A DNA stretch of 64,000 bases from Caulobacter sp. SL161 (lineage in GTDB: Bacteria > Pseudomonadota > Alphaproteobacteria > Caulobacterales > Caulobacteraceae). The stretch's first letter is position 1. The number at the start of each line of letters is the position of its first letter. The position numbers and the translations under genes were made by a program. Below are positions 1 to 8,618 of this stretch, piece by piece. The notes beneath the pieces are model-generated. The model had not been told where the DNA came from, searched no databases, and saw nothing but the letters and a program-made list of their open reading frames with translations. Where the stretch lies: the NCBI RefSeq assembly GCF_026672375.1, contig NZ_JAPPRA010000001.1, positions 1,116,001 to 1,180,000 of the forward strand, read 5' to 3'.

Positions 1-1229
1 CAGGCGCGGCCGGTGGCGATCAGCAGCTGCTCGGTGCGGTCGGTCAGCGCGTCGAGGCCGGCGGTGGCGGTCAGGCCCTCGATCCGCGGCACGGCCCGCT
101 CATAGCTGATCCGGGCGCCCAGCTTGCGCGAGCGGTTCGAGGACTGGTCGAACAGTGTGCCGTTGGGGGCGATGCTGACGTCCTGGAAGGTGGAACTGAT
201 GTCGCCACCGAAGGTGTCGCGCGAGCGGTTGAAGAACAGCTGGGCGTTCAGGGCGCCGCCGTACACGTCGCTGGTCAGCGAGGCCGACAGGGTCTCGACC
301 CGGTTCGCCGCAGGCACGCCCGGCACGACGCCGCGATAGGCGGTGGTCGGGCGGCGTGCGGCGCGATTGCCGTCCGTCGCCGCCACGGCCGTGCCGGTCA
401 CGGTCACATAGTCGCCGTCGCCCTTCAGTTCGAAGCGGCTGCCGACGATGTCGATGCGGGTCGCCTCGTTCAGCTGCCAGCCCAGGCGCGCGAACAGCGA
501 CAGGGTCTTGGAGTCCTGGACGTCGCCCTGGGTGTTGTCCATGCCGATGCGACGGCCCTTGGCGTCGTAGAAGGCGCCGCGGGTCTCGTAGGCGACGCCG
601 GCGGTGGCGTCGAACGCGCCGTCCCGCCAGCCGACCAGGCCCGCGACCTTGCCGCCGACGGCGTCGCCGAGATCATGACCTGCGGTGGTCTGAACCAGGG
701 TGCGGCCCGAGACGCCGTCTTCCTTGGGCGCGCCGACCGTCACCTGGTTGACCACGCCGCCGGTGGCGCCGATGCCCTGCAGGGCGTTGGAGCCATAGAT
801 CAGCTCCACCCGGTCGATGAAGAACGGATCGATGGTGTAGCCGTCGCGCGAACCGTCGCGGATCGGGGTGGACTGGGGAATGCCGTTGATCGCGTAGAGC
901 GGCGAGCGGCCGCGCAGGGTCTCGCCGGCGCCCGACAGCTTCTGGCGGGTCGGAGAGAACGACGGCGACAGGGTCGAGATCGCATCGATGATCGAACCGC
1001 TGATGGTCACCTGCTGGGACAGGGTCTCGCGATCGACCACATCCACCGTCAACGGCAGGGCGCTGGCCGGCAGGATCGTGCGGGCGGCGGTGATCACCAC
1101 TTGCTCCAAGTCCGTGGCGTTCGGCTCCCGCGTCTCTTCAGCGTGCGCCGCTGTCGCCAAGGTCCAGAGGCTCAGACCCGAAAGGGCCAGACGGCGCGCG
1201 GTGGCGCAGGCGGGGAACGGGCGGGTCAT
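1..1229 (-). CDS. TonB-dependent outer-membrane receptor (3' end outside window)
   Basis: The first 409 codons of a TonB-dependent receptor are visible, running off the left edge. The ATG at 1229 is followed by a signal peptide (MTRPFPACATARRLALSGLS, cleavage near AHA-EE), then a TonB-box-like segment LEQVVITAARTI. The plug domain follows, with the typical INGIPQS, FFIDRVELIYGSNALQG and GGVVNQVTV elements. Such proteins take up siderophores, cobalamin or glycans through the outer membrane with energy from TonB-ExbBD. The substrate cannot be told from what is visible. I translated it by hand from the reverse strand and saw no stop; the barrel's C-terminus is beyond base 1. Confidence 0.85.
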   Translation of the reverse strand, partial: MTRPFPACATARRLALSGLSLWTLATAAHAEETREPNATDLEQVVITAARTILPASALPLTVDVVDRETLSQQVTISGSIIDAISTLSPSFSPTRQKLSGAGETLRGRSPLYAINGIPQSTPIRDGSRDGYTIDPFFIDRVELIYGSNALQGIGATGGVVNQVTVGAPKEDGVSGRTLVQTTAGHDLGDAVGGKVAGLVGWRDGAFDATAGVAYETRGAFYDAKGRRIGMDNTQGDVQDSKTLSLFARLGWQLNEATRIDIVGSRFELKGDGDYVTVTGTAVAATDGNRAARRPTTAYRGVVPGVPAANRVETLSASLTSDVYGGALNAQLFFNRSRDTFGGDISSTFQDVSIAPNGTLFDQSSNRSRKLGARISYERAVPRIEGLTATAGLDALTDRTEQLLIATGRA

Positions 1230-1389
1230 CTTGGCCTCGACAGGTCGGAAAGTTCCGCCGTCATATAAGATTGCGAGTGAGTTGCAAGCTGGCGCATGCC
1301 TTAGGGGTGAGCGCGCGCTGGATGTTGACACCTATGGGATGGACCAGCTCGGGCGCTGCACCAAAGGAGCGATCGCTCTGGAACCTTCA

Positions 1390-1505
1390 GACTCGAGCGT
1401 GACGCCGAAAGTGGGAACCGGTTTCGGCGTCACGCTCTAAGTGTTTGAATTGGCGCCTCGTTGTCGCGTCAAAAACGATGCTGTTTTGACGCGTGAGGCT
1501 CTAGC
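1390..1505. repeat. Intergenic palindromic repeat, copy A
   Basis: Two adjacent inverted repeats. The first has perfect 16-base arms at 1395-1410 and 1422-1437 (GAGCGTGACGCCGAAA and its complement) around GTGGGAACCGG. The second has arms CGCGTCAAAA at 1465-1474 and 1484-1493, with outer pairing GCCTC/GAGGC. A GANTC site (GACTC) sits at 1390-1394. The same arrangement, with the same GTGGGAACCGGTTTCGGC core and TCTAAGTGTTTGA linker, recurs at 62764-62876. It resembles the long intergenic repeats with CcrM (GANTC) sites described in Caulobacter and relatives; that assignment is from memory. Confidence 0.8.
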
Positions 1506-1692
1506 GACCGCAAGCAGCCGTATGCCTTCTCCAACGCCATAAACGGCGTCGGCGATAGATCAGAGGGGACGCCGCCGACGCCGCTCTGTGGCCTTGTGTG
1601 TGGGGGGGGCGACTATCGCAAGCGACAAGGCTGGCGGTCCGCCCTCTCAGGCTGGCGCGGCCGTCTGAAGATGTCGGCGCGGCCTGAGGCGT

Positions 1693-1723
1693 GAGTCGGG
1701 GCGCTTAAGCCGCACCCCGACTC
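1693..1723 (-). terminator. Hairpin after manD
   Basis: Perfect 9-base arms GAGTCGGGG (1693-1701) and CCCCGACTC (1715-1723) with a 13-base loop lie 8 bases past the manD stop. There is no U-tract, so intrinsic termination is only possible, not certain. Confidence 0.45.
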
Positions 1724-1731
1724 CGTTGGTC

Positions 1732-2943
1732 TTACCAGTTGAACATGGTCCCGTCTTCGAGCCGGTTCACCGGCAGGTAGGCGCGCTTGTAGGGGTGCTT
1801 GGCGGCCAGGTCCTCGTCGATGTCGACGCCCAGGCCCGGCTTGTCGCCCGGATGCAGCATGCCGTCGCTGAAGGTGTAGGCGTGCGGGAACACCGCGTCG
1901 GTCTCCGGCGTGTGGCGCATGTATTCCTGCAGGCCGAAGTTGGTGATCGACATGTCGAAGTGCAGGGCTGCGGCCATGGTCACCGGCGACAGGTCTGTAG
2001 CGCCGTGGCAGCCGGTCTTAACGTGGTGCAGGTCGGCGAAGGCGGCGATCTTCTTCAGGTTGGTGATGCCGCCGGCGTGCAGGACGGTGGCGCGCAGATA
2101 GTCGATCAGCTGCTCTTCGATCAGCTGCTTGGCGTCCCAGACGTGGGCGAAGATCTCGCCGACGGCCAGGGGCGTGGTGGTGTGCTGGCGGATCAGGCGG
2201 AAGCCGGCCTGGTTCTCGGCGGGAACCGAGTCTTCCAGCCAGAACAGGCGATAGGGCTCCAGGTCCTTGCCCAGGCGCGCGGCCTCGATCGGCGTCAGGC
2301 GGTGGTGGACGTCGTGCAGCAGGTGGACGTCCCAGCCCAGCACCTCGCGGGCCTTTTCGAACAGCTTGGGCACGTGGTTCAGATATCTGGCCGTCGACCA
2401 GATGTTTTCGGTCGGCAGGTCGTTGTCGGCGGGCTCGTAGAACATCTTGTCGCCCGAGACGCCGTAGGTGCTGGCCAGGCCCGGGACGCCCGTCTGCAGG
2501 CGGATGGCCTTGTAGCCCATGGCCTTGTACTTCACGGCCTCGGCGATCGTCTCGTCGATGGTCTCGCCGTTGGCATGGCCATAGACGGTGACGCCCGTGC
2601 GGCAGGCCCCGCCCAGCAGCTGATAGACCGGCAGGCCCGCGACCTTGCCCTTGATATCCCACAGCGCCATGTCGACCGCCGCCAGGGCGGTCATGGCCAC
2701 CGGGCCGCCGCGCCAATAGGACCCGCGATAGAAGAACTGCCAGATATCCTCGATCTGGTGAGCGTCGCGGCCGATCAGGCTGGGGACCATGTGGTCCTGC
2801 AGGAAGCTGACCACCGACAATTCGCGGCCGTTCAGGGTGGCGTCGCCGACGCCGGTGATCCCGTCCTCGGTCGTGATCTTCAGGGTGACGAAGTTGCGGC
2901 CGGGGCAGGTAACGATGACCTTGGCGTCGATGATCTTGAGCAT
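1732..2943 (-). CDS. manD: D-mannonate dehydratase family protein (enolase superfamily)
   Basis: A 403-residue protein, the usual length for the ManD group, which dehydrates D-mannonate to 2-keto-3-deoxygluconate in glucuronate breakdown. It opens [20 protein letters not shown], and the body carries the mandelate-racemase/enolase elements [20 protein letters not shown] and [13 protein letters not shown]. The metal-binding stretch [15 protein letters not shown] and the [13 protein letters not shown] strand also fit this family. The ATG at 2943 is chosen over an upstream codon at 2985 because homologues begin at MLKI. Some ManD-family members are poor mannonate dehydratases, so activity is inferred. 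A glucuronate role would fit the GH115 alpha-glucuronidase gene at 20.9-23.4 kb. Confidence 0.9.
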   Translation of the reverse strand: MLKIIDAKVIVTCPGRNFVTLKITTEDGITGVGDATLNGRELSVVSFLQDHMVPSLIGRDAHQIEDIWQFFYRGSYWRGGPVAMTALAAVDMALWDIKGKVAGLPVYQLLGGACRTGVTVYGHANGETIDETIAEAVKYKAMGYKAIRLQTGVPGLASTYGVSGDKMFYEPADNDLPTENIWSTARYLNHVPKLFEKAREVLGWDVHLLHDVHHRLTPIEAARLGKDLEPYRLFWLEDSVPAENQAGFRLIRQHTTTPLAVGEIFAHVWDAKQLIEEQLIDYLRATVLHAGGITNLKKIAAFADLHHVKTGCHGATDLSPVTMAAALHFDMSITNFGLQEYMRHTPETDAVFPHAYTFSDGMLHPGDKPGLGVDIDEDLAAKHPYKRAYLPVNRLEDGTMFNW

Positions 2944-2984
2944 GGACCTGGCGTTGCTGAGTGTGACCTTAAGTGGCCTGACCA

Positions 2985-2999
2985 ATTATAACGAGTTAT
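2985..2999 (-). promoter_or_regulatory. Candidate promoter -10 and operator dyad upstream of manD
   Basis: Reading leftward, TATAAT occurs at 2990-2985 and overlaps a dyad ATAAC-TC-GTTAT (2988-2999). It lies about 45 bases before the manD start. There is no good -35 at 17 bases. An AT-rich dyad over a -10 box is what a repressor site for a sugar-acid gene would look like, but the regulator is unknown. Confidence 0.35.
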
Positions 3000-3066
3000 C
3001 TGACAAGTTTCTAGGGGGCTTGCGGCGGCCCGGCGCGGCGTTCGCAGCGACCGGGCCATCGCGCCC

Positions 3067-5379
3067 TCAAAGCCCCTGGGGCGGTTTGGGAAGGCTCTTT
3101 CCCCAAGCTCCCGGCGCAGGGCCCAGGGTCAGTTCCAGCACGCCGCCGCGGGCGAGTTCGTCATGCGAGATCCAGGCGCGCTCGAGCGGTTTGCCGTTGA
3201 GCTTGGCGCCGACGATGTAGCGGTTCTCATCAGACGTATTGGGTGCGGAGACCACGAAGGTCTTGCCGCTCTCCAGGCTGATCTGGCTGCGCGCGAAGAT
3301 GGGCGCGGAGAGGTAGTAGAAGGGCTGCCCGGCGTTGGGATAGAGGCCCATCGCGTTCCAGACGTACCAGCTGGACATGGCGCCGGCGTCGTCATTGCCG
3401 GGCAGGCCGGTGCGGCTGAGGCGGTAGTGCTTGGCCATCAGTCCACGAACGATCTCGTGGGTCCGATCGGGCCGCCCCGCGTGGATGTAGAGATAGGGCG
3501 CGAGCAGATCCGGCTCGTTGCTCTGCGAATAGTGACCGTCGAACAGGTGGTCTAGCCATTTGACGAAGCCGTCCGGACCGCCGGTCTTGGCCATCAGGCC
3601 GGCGACGTCCTGCGGCACGTAGCTCGAGTACTGCAGGGCGTTGCCCTCGTAGAACACCGCGTCCCACCACGGACCTGAACGGTCGGGATACTCGTAGGTG
3701 CAGCTATAGTTCTCGACCCATTCGCCGTTCGGATAGCGGGGGCGAACGCAGCCGATCGCGTCGTCCCACAGGTTCTTCCAGTTTCCGGAGCGGGCCAGAT
3801 AGCGCCTGGCGTCCTCGGTCTTGCCCAGGGACTTGGCGACCACGGCGATGGCGAAGTCGTTATAGGCGTACTCGAGGGTGCGCGAGGCCGAGCGGGTTTC
3901 GGTGAAGGGCACATAGCCCAGTTTCAGATAGTCCTTGAGCACGCGGCCCTGCATGAACGGCTTGTCGCTGTCGACCTCGCCGTTCTTGAGGATCGCCTCA
4001 TAGGCCAGGTTCACGTCGAAGCCGCCCAGCTTCTTGCTGACGGCGTCGGCGATCAGGATGTCGCCGTTCGAGCCGCCTTGAGTCATGCCGTTGGCGCCGG
4101 CGATGCGCGAGTCGGGCATCCAGCCGGTGTGCTTGTAGGTGTCCAGCAGCGAGCGGATCATGTCCCGCTGACGCTGGGGCTGAATGATGGTCAGCAGCGG
4201 GTGCAGCGTGCGGAAGGTGTCCCACAGGGTGTAGAAGTCTTCGTAGTGGGGCTCGTCGGACGTCCACCACACATTCTCGCCCGTCAGGTCGTGCGGCATG
4301 GTGTGGGAGCGATAGAGCGCCGAGTAGAAGATGCGCTGCTGCTCTTCGCGGCCGCCCTCGACGCGGATCTTGGCGAGGGCGTCGGACCATTGCGCCTCGG
4401 TGGTGCGGCGCGTGGCGTCGAAGTCCCAGCCCGGCGCTTCCTCGTCCAGATTGGCGCGGGCCTTGTCGGCGCTGATGAAGGACACCGCCAGCTTCATCTG
4501 GACCTGGCGGTTGGCGGTGGTGTCGAAGGTCAGGTAGGCGCCGAGGCGATTGGAGAACTCGCGCTCGGTGTCGTACTCGATCATCAGGCCCAGACGATTG
4601 GCGGCGCTCTTGACCTGGACGCCGCCCTCGGAGCGGCCGACGCCCGGCTTGGTCTCCATCCAGCCCTGTCCCGCCTTCCAGGCGCCGAAGGCCTTGGCGG
4701 GACGGTCGGTGACCGCGTGGAAATAGAGCGTGTAGGGCGTGGGGTTCCAGCCGCCCTCGACCGTGACCTCGCCGGCCAGGGTGTGATCGTTGATCAGCTC
4801 CACCTTGGCCAGGCGCACGCGCTGGCCTCGGCCGCGCATGGCGATCACCGAGCTGACGTCGAAGATCAAGTGGCTCTCGGCGCTCGCCGGATAGGTCAGA
4901 CGCTGGAGGCCGACCCGCCGCGTGGCGGTCAGCTCGACCTTGATCCGTTCGGCGTCGGTGTTGCCCAGGCCCACCGTGTAGTAGCCGGGCGAGGCGCGCT
5001 CGTCGGTCTTGCCAAAGTGCAGATGATTGACGCGCAACGGGCCGACCGTCGGCGTCACCCGGAAGTTGCCGTACTTGCCCGACCCGCCCGTGCCGCTGAC
5101 ATGGGTGTAGCTGAAGCCCATGATCGGGCTCCTGGAGTCGTAGCCGTTGGTGTCGGCGTTGGTGGTGTCGGGGCTGAGCGACACGAAGCCGAACGGCGCG
5201 CCGGCCCCGGGCACGGTGTTGCCGCCGGTGACCCCGCCGCCGTCGACGCCGACGAACGGATCGACCTTGGCCAGCAGGTCGGTCGCGGGCTGAGCCCACG
5301 CGGCCTGTCCGCAGCCGATCGCCAATGTCAGGGCCAGCGCCAGGGAGCGCTTAGACCAGCAGAGCCTCTTGTCGGGCAT
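3067..5379 (-). CDS. GH92 family alpha-mannosidase, exported
   Basis: A 770-residue exported glycosidase. Residues 1-30 form a signal peptide (KRSLALALTLAIGCGQAAWAQ). The family 92 fold follows: DPFVGVDGGGVTGGNTVPGA, GFSYTHVSGTGGSGKYGNF and YEDFYTLWDTFRTLHPLL. The GH92 signature NDDAGAMSSWYVWNAMGLYP is near the C-terminus. GH92 enzymes are calcium-dependent exo-alpha-mannosidases (1,2, 1,3, 1,4 or 1,6) acting on N-glycan or mannan-type substrates. The start overlaps the 3' end of nagA by 29 bases, so it should be co-transcribed with nagR-nagB-nagA. This ties mannose removal to GlcNAc use, as expected for N-glycan-like material. Linkage specificity cannot be read from sequence. Confidence 0.93.
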   Translation of the reverse strand: MPDKRLCWSKRSLALALTLAIGCGQAAWAQPATDLLAKVDPFVGVDGGGVTGGNTVPGAGAPFGFVSLSPDTTNADTNGYDSRSPIMGFSYTHVSGTGGSGKYGNFRVTPTVGPLRVNHLHFGKTDERASPGYYTVGLGNTDAERIKVELTATRRVGLQRLTYPASAESHLIFDVSSVIAMRGRGQRVRLAKVELINDHTLAGEVTVEGGWNPTPYTLYFHAVTDRPAKAFGAWKAGQGWMETKPGVGRSEGGVQVKSAANRLGLMIEYDTEREFSNRLGAYLTFDTTANRQVQMKLAVSFISADKARANLDEEAPGWDFDATRRTTEAQWSDALAKIRVEGGREEQQRIFYSALYRSHTMPHDLTGENVWWTSDEPHYEDFYTLWDTFRTLHPLLTIIQPQRQRDMIRSLLDTYKHTGWMPDSRIAGANGMTQGGSNGDILIADAVSKKLGGFDVNLAYEAILKNGEVDSDKPFMQGRVLKDYLKLGYVPFTETRSASRTLEYAYNDFAIAVVAKSLGKTEDARRYLARSGNWKNLWDDAIGCVRPRYPNGEWVENYSCTYEYPDRSGPWWDAVFYEGNALQYSSYVPQDVAGLMAKTGGPDGFVKWLDHLFDGHYSQSNEPDLLAPYLYIHAGRPDRTHEIVRGLMAKHYRLSRTGLPGNDDAGAMSSWYVWNAMGLYPNAGQPFYYLSAPIFARSQISLESGKTFVVSAPNTSDENRYIVGAKLNGKPLERAWISHDELARGGVLELTLGPAPGAWGKSLPKPPQGL

Positions 5380-6514
5380 GTGTTTCCTTCCCGTCGATCC
5401 AGGTGCTCGTGACGTTCATGGCGTCATCGAGTCGGCAGAAATCTGCGGCCAGTCCCGGCGCGATGGCGCCGCGCCGCTGTTGAAGGCCCAGCAGGGCCGC
5501 CGGCGCGGCCGAGGCCATCATGACCGCGTCCTCCAGCGTCAGCCCCAGCATCGAGACGGCGTTGCGGACAGCGGCGGCCATGTCCAGGTCCGAGCCGGCC
5601 AGGGTGCCGGCCTCATCGACGCAGACCCCGTCGCGAACCAGGATCTCGCGGCCCTGCAGGTTGAACCGCTTGTTGGTCAGGCCGACCGTGGGCATGGCGT
5701 CGGTGACCAGCATGAAGCGGTCCAGCGGACGGGTCCGCAGAGCGATCTTCAGGGTCACCGGATCGACGTGACGCCCGTCGACAATGATCCCGGCCCAGGC
5801 GTTCTGGTTTTCCAGCACGGCGCCGACCACGCCGGGCTCGCGGCTGGTCAGTGGCGACATGGCGTTGAACAGGTGGGTCACGGCTGTCAGGCCATGATCC
5901 AGCGCCTGCCGCATGGTCTCGTAGCGGGCATTGGTGTGGCCCGCTGCGACGATGACGCCGGCGGCGGCAAGACGCGCAATGATGTCGGGCGTTGTGCGTT
6001 CAGGCGCCAGGGTCAGCAGCAGCTTGCCGCGCTTGAGCGATGAGAGCAGCGCGATCGCGTCCTCATCGATGACCCGAAACTTGGCTTCGTCGTGGATCCC
6101 CTTGCGCTTGGGGTTCAGGAACGGCCCTTCGATGTGAACGCCCAGAACGCCCGGAACGCCCTGGGCGATCGCGTCCTCGGTGGCGCGCAGCGCCGCGTCC
6201 ACCACATCGAGATCGTCGCTGATCAAGGTCGGCAGGAACCCGGTGGTGCCATAGGCGCGATGAGCTTCGCCGATCGTGGCGATGGTCTGCGCCGTGGGGG
6301 CGTCGTTGAACAGCGCCCCGCCGCCGCCGTTGACCTGGGTGTCGATGAAGCCCGGGACAAGGCGGTCGCCGCCCAGGTCGTAGCGCTGGGCGGCGGCCGG
6401 AACGTCCCTGGCGTCGAGCAGCGCCACGACCACGCCGTTCTCCACGAGCACCGCCTTGCCGCTGACAAGGCCCGCCGGCGTCAGGACCCGACCATTGACG
6501 AGAGCGATCGGCAT
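5351..6514 (-). CDS. nagA: N-acetylglucosamine-6-phosphate deacetylase
   Basis: A 387-residue amidohydrolase that converts GlcNAc-6-phosphate to glucosamine-6-phosphate plus acetate in the cytoplasm. Family landmarks are GFIDTQVNGGGG, the metal-ligand HIEGPFLNPKRKG, AAGHTNARYETM, THLFNAMSPL, IVDGRHV and the catalytic aspartate region LVTDAMPTVG. The ATG (6512-6514) overlaps the nagB stop by one base (TGATG), and its own 3' end overlaps the GH92 start. It is therefore the third gene of a four-gene operon led by the GntR regulator. The substrate would come from the PTS transporter encoded divergently at 8.6-12.9 kb. Confidence 0.96.
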   Translation of the reverse strand: MPIALVNGRVLTPAGLVSGKAVLVENGVVVALLDARDVPAAAQRYDLGGDRLVPGFIDTQVNGGGGALFNDAPTAQTIATIGEAHRAYGTTGFLPTLISDDLDVVDAALRATEDAIAQGVPGVLGVHIEGPFLNPKRKGIHDEAKFRVIDEDAIALLSSLKRGKLLLTLAPERTTPDIIARLAAAGVIVAAGHTNARYETMRQALDHGLTAVTHLFNAMSPLTSREPGVVGAVLENQNAWAGIIVDGRHVDPVTLKIALRTRPLDRFMLVTDAMPTVGLTNKRFNLQGREILVRDGVCVDEAGTLAGSDLDMAAAVRNAVSMLGLTLEDAVMMASAAPAALLGLQQRRGAIAPGLAADFCRLDDAMNVTSTWIDGKETHARQEALLV

Positions 6515-7590
6515 CAGAGCGTTTCGGTGACCTTGTTGAGGTGCGGCGGGCTGTCGGGATCGTAACCGCGCGCCACCGAAAGGGCGTTGGCCATCCGGTA
6601 AAAGCTCTGGACCATCAGGATCGGCTCCAGCACCGGATGCGACAGGGGCGTGGGCAGGCCTCCGGGGGCGTCGTCGCCCGGGGCGGCCATCAGCACGCTG
6701 GCGCCGCGCTGGCGCAGGCCTTGGGCCATCTCGACCACGCTCTCGCGGCTCTCGTCGTTCTGGGCGAAGACCAGGGCGGGGAAGCCCTCCTTCACCAGGG
6801 CCATCGGACCATGCAGGACTTCGGCGGCGCTGAAGGCTTCGGCGTGCAGGCCGCAGGTTTCCTTGAACTTCAGGGCCGCCTCCAGGGCGACGCCAAAGCC
6901 GACGCCGCGCCCCAGCACATAGAGATTGACGGCGTGGCGCAGGCCCTCGACAGCGCTGGACCAGTCCAGATTCCAGGCCGACTCCAGCTGCAGGGGCAGG
7001 CCTTCGAGCGCCGCCGTCAGCGCCTCGTCCTGCGTCCAGGCTGCGATGAGCTGGGTGATGGCGGCGAGGGCTGCGATGTAGGACTTGGTCGCGGCGACCG
7101 ACAGCTCCGGACCGGCGTGCAGCGGGATCACCACGTCGGCGAGGGCCGCCAGGGGGGAGTCCTCGACATTGACGAACGCCACCGCATAGGCGCCCGCCGC
7201 CTTGGCGGCCTTCACCGAAGCCAGGAGGTCAGGACTCTTGCCCGACTGCGAGACCGCCAGGCAGAGGGCCCCCTCCAGATTGGGCGAGGCGTCATAGACC
7301 GAGCTGACCGACAGGCCGGCCGATGAGGTCAGCACCCCGGCCTTGGTCTCGATCAGATAGCGGGCGAAGGTGGCCGCATGGTCGCTGCTGCCGCGCGCGC
7401 AGGTCATCACGACCCGGGGCGGGTGGGCGCGCAGCCGCTCGGCCAGGGCCGCGACGCGCTCGGCGTTGGCGGCCAGAAGCGTCCGGACGACGGCCGCACC
7501 TTCTCCGGCTTCCAGGAACATGCGCGTGTCTTCAGGCGAAAGCCGCGCCGGCGCGGCGCCCTCGGGACGGGTCAAGACAGTCGCCTCCAA
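6514..7590 (-). CDS. nagB-II: Glucosamine-6-phosphate deaminase, SIS-domain type (NagB-II)
   Basis: A 358-residue protein with two SIS (sugar isomerase) domains, like the isomerase half of GlmS without the glutaminase. It has VMTCARGSSDHAATFARYLI, the phosphosugar-binding SQSGKSPDLL, VAATKSYIAAL and LGRGVGFGVALEAALKFKET. Proteins of this kind beside nagA replace the unrelated classical NagB and convert glucosamine-6-phosphate to fructose-6-phosphate and ammonia. The operon position, after the GntR gene and one base overlapping nagA, supports that role. A GlmS-like or fructosamine deglycase function is the main alternative. Confidence 0.88.
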   Translation of the reverse strand: MEATVLTRPEGAAPARLSPEDTRMFLEAGEGAAVVRTLLAANAERVAALAERLRAHPPRVVMTCARGSSDHAATFARYLIETKAGVLTSSAGLSVSSVYDASPNLEGALCLAVSQSGKSPDLLASVKAAKAAGAYAVAFVNVEDSPLAALADVVIPLHAGPELSVAATKSYIAALAAITQLIAAWTQDEALTAALEGLPLQLESAWNLDWSSAVEGLRHAVNLYVLGRGVGFGVALEAALKFKETCGLHAEAFSAAEVLHGPMALVKEGFPALVFAQNDESRESVVEMAQGLRQRGASVLMAAPGDDAPGGLPTPLSHPVLEPILMVQSFYRMANALSVARGYDPDSPPHLNKVTETL

Positions 7591-7627
7591 GCTCGTGGTC
7601 CTTTGGCAAGATGCGCGTCAGCGCCGT

Positions 7628-8368
7628 TCAGGTTGCGTCGTTCAGTTCGGCGACGAAGTCGTAGGCGTCGCCCCGATAGTAGGAATGCGAGATTTCGACG
7701 GCCCGCCCGTCCCGCAGGTAGCCGCGTCGCTCGACCAGAAGCCCGGCGTCCTTCGGCTTCACGCCCAGCAGCGAGGCGTGCTCTCGCGAGATCAGCACGC
7801 CGCGCAGGCGCTGCAAGGCGCGTGTGGGTCGGTGGCCCGTTGCGGCCATGGCCTCGTAGAGGGAGTCCTTGACGGCGTCGGCCGAGGGCAGGGCGAAGCC
7901 GGCGATGGTCGTATACTCGACCGCCATCGGCGCGCCGTCGGCCAGGCGAATGCGGTGAAAGCGATAGACCGGCGTGTTGGGCGAGACGCCCAGCATCAAG
8001 GCCTCTTCAGGGGTCACCGCGCCCTCGGCGCGGGTGATCCACTCGCTGGCGGGCGCACGGCCGCGTGAGCGCATGTCCTCGGTGAAGCAGGTCAGCTTCG
8101 AAAAGTTCTTCTCGACCCGGGCGGCCACGAAAGTGCCCGCGCCCTGGCGACGGGTCAGCAGGCCTTCGCTGACTAGGCCCTCAAGCGCCTTGCGGACCGT
8201 GATCCGCGATACGGCGAAGTCCTCGGCCATGTCGCGTTCCGGCGGAAGGGCGTCGTCGGGCGCAAGCACCTTGACTTCGATCGCCTCGCGCAGCGCGCGC
8301 TGCAGTTGCAGGTATAGAGGGGCGGGCACCGCGCCGTGGGCGAAGCCTATGCGCTTGGAAAGAGACAC
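7628..8368 (-). CDS. nagR: GntR/HutC-family regulator of the nag locus
   Basis: A winged-helix GntR repressor with a UTRA ligand domain. The HTH lies in PPERDMAEDFAVSRITVRKA and GLLTRRQGAGTFVA, and the UTRA domain runs through to the HSYYRGDAYDFVAEL end. I prefer the GTG at 8368, giving 246 residues beginning VSLSKRIGFAHG. An AGGAG lies about 10 bases upstream, and the length matches the NagR/YvoA family. An in-frame ATG at 8533 would add 55 residues of unusual composition. It is first in the operon with nagB-II, nagA and GH92 and divergent from the PTS genes, so it probably binds the 8369-8618 region. Ligands of relatives are GlcN-6-P or GlcNAc-6-P. Confidence 0.88.
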   Translation of the reverse strand: MSLSKRIGFAHGAVPAPLYLQLQRALREAIEVKVLAPDDALPPERDMAEDFAVSRITVRKALEGLVSEGLLTRRQGAGTFVAARVEKNFSKLTCFTEDMRSRGRAPASEWITRAEGAVTPEEALMLGVSPNTPVYRFHRIRLADGAPMAVEYTTIAGFALPSADAVKDSLYEAMAATGHRPTRALQRLRGVLISREHASLLGVKPKDAGLLVERRGYLRDGRAVEISHSYYRGDAYDFVAELNDAT

Positions 8369-8524
8369 GTCGCGCCGACTCCTGCGTTCGGGGGCTTCCG
8401 AAAGGTGGCTTCGCGGGATGCCAATGTGAGACCAATCGACCATCGGTAGATCAAGACGGCTGGCCTCGAAGCCCCGCGAACATATGCCGTTATAGCAGCA
8501 AATTCGCGGGCCATGAAAGGGTGT

Positions 8525-8564
8525 CCTTGCCAAATTGCAAAAGTGGCCTTGCCAAATGGTATTA
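8525..8564. promoter_or_regulatory. Direct repeats and candidate operator in the nag intergenic region
   Basis: CCTTGCCAAAT occurs twice, at 8525-8535 and 8547-8557, 22 bases apart and so on the same face of the helix. The second copy runs into AATGGTATTA (8555-8564). The region lies between divergent nagR and the PTS genes. AATGGTATTA is repeated at 13005-13014 ahead of the TonB receptor. These are candidate binding sites for NagR or another activator. Confidence 0.45.
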
Positions 8565-8618
8565 AAATGGAATGTAGTGCGTCCCGCCGGTTGGACGCTG
8601 GCGGAAAGGGGGATTCAG

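Larger units (their letters stand above)
1230..1731. other. Intergenic region, 5' side of TonB receptor and 3' side of manD
   Basis: This 502-base gap between two leftward genes has no convincing ORF. It contains the leader of the TonB receptor at the left end, a palindromic repeat element at 1390-1505 and a hairpin at 1693-1723 just after the manD stop. Between 1510 and 1690 I see nothing recognisable. Confidence 0.6.
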
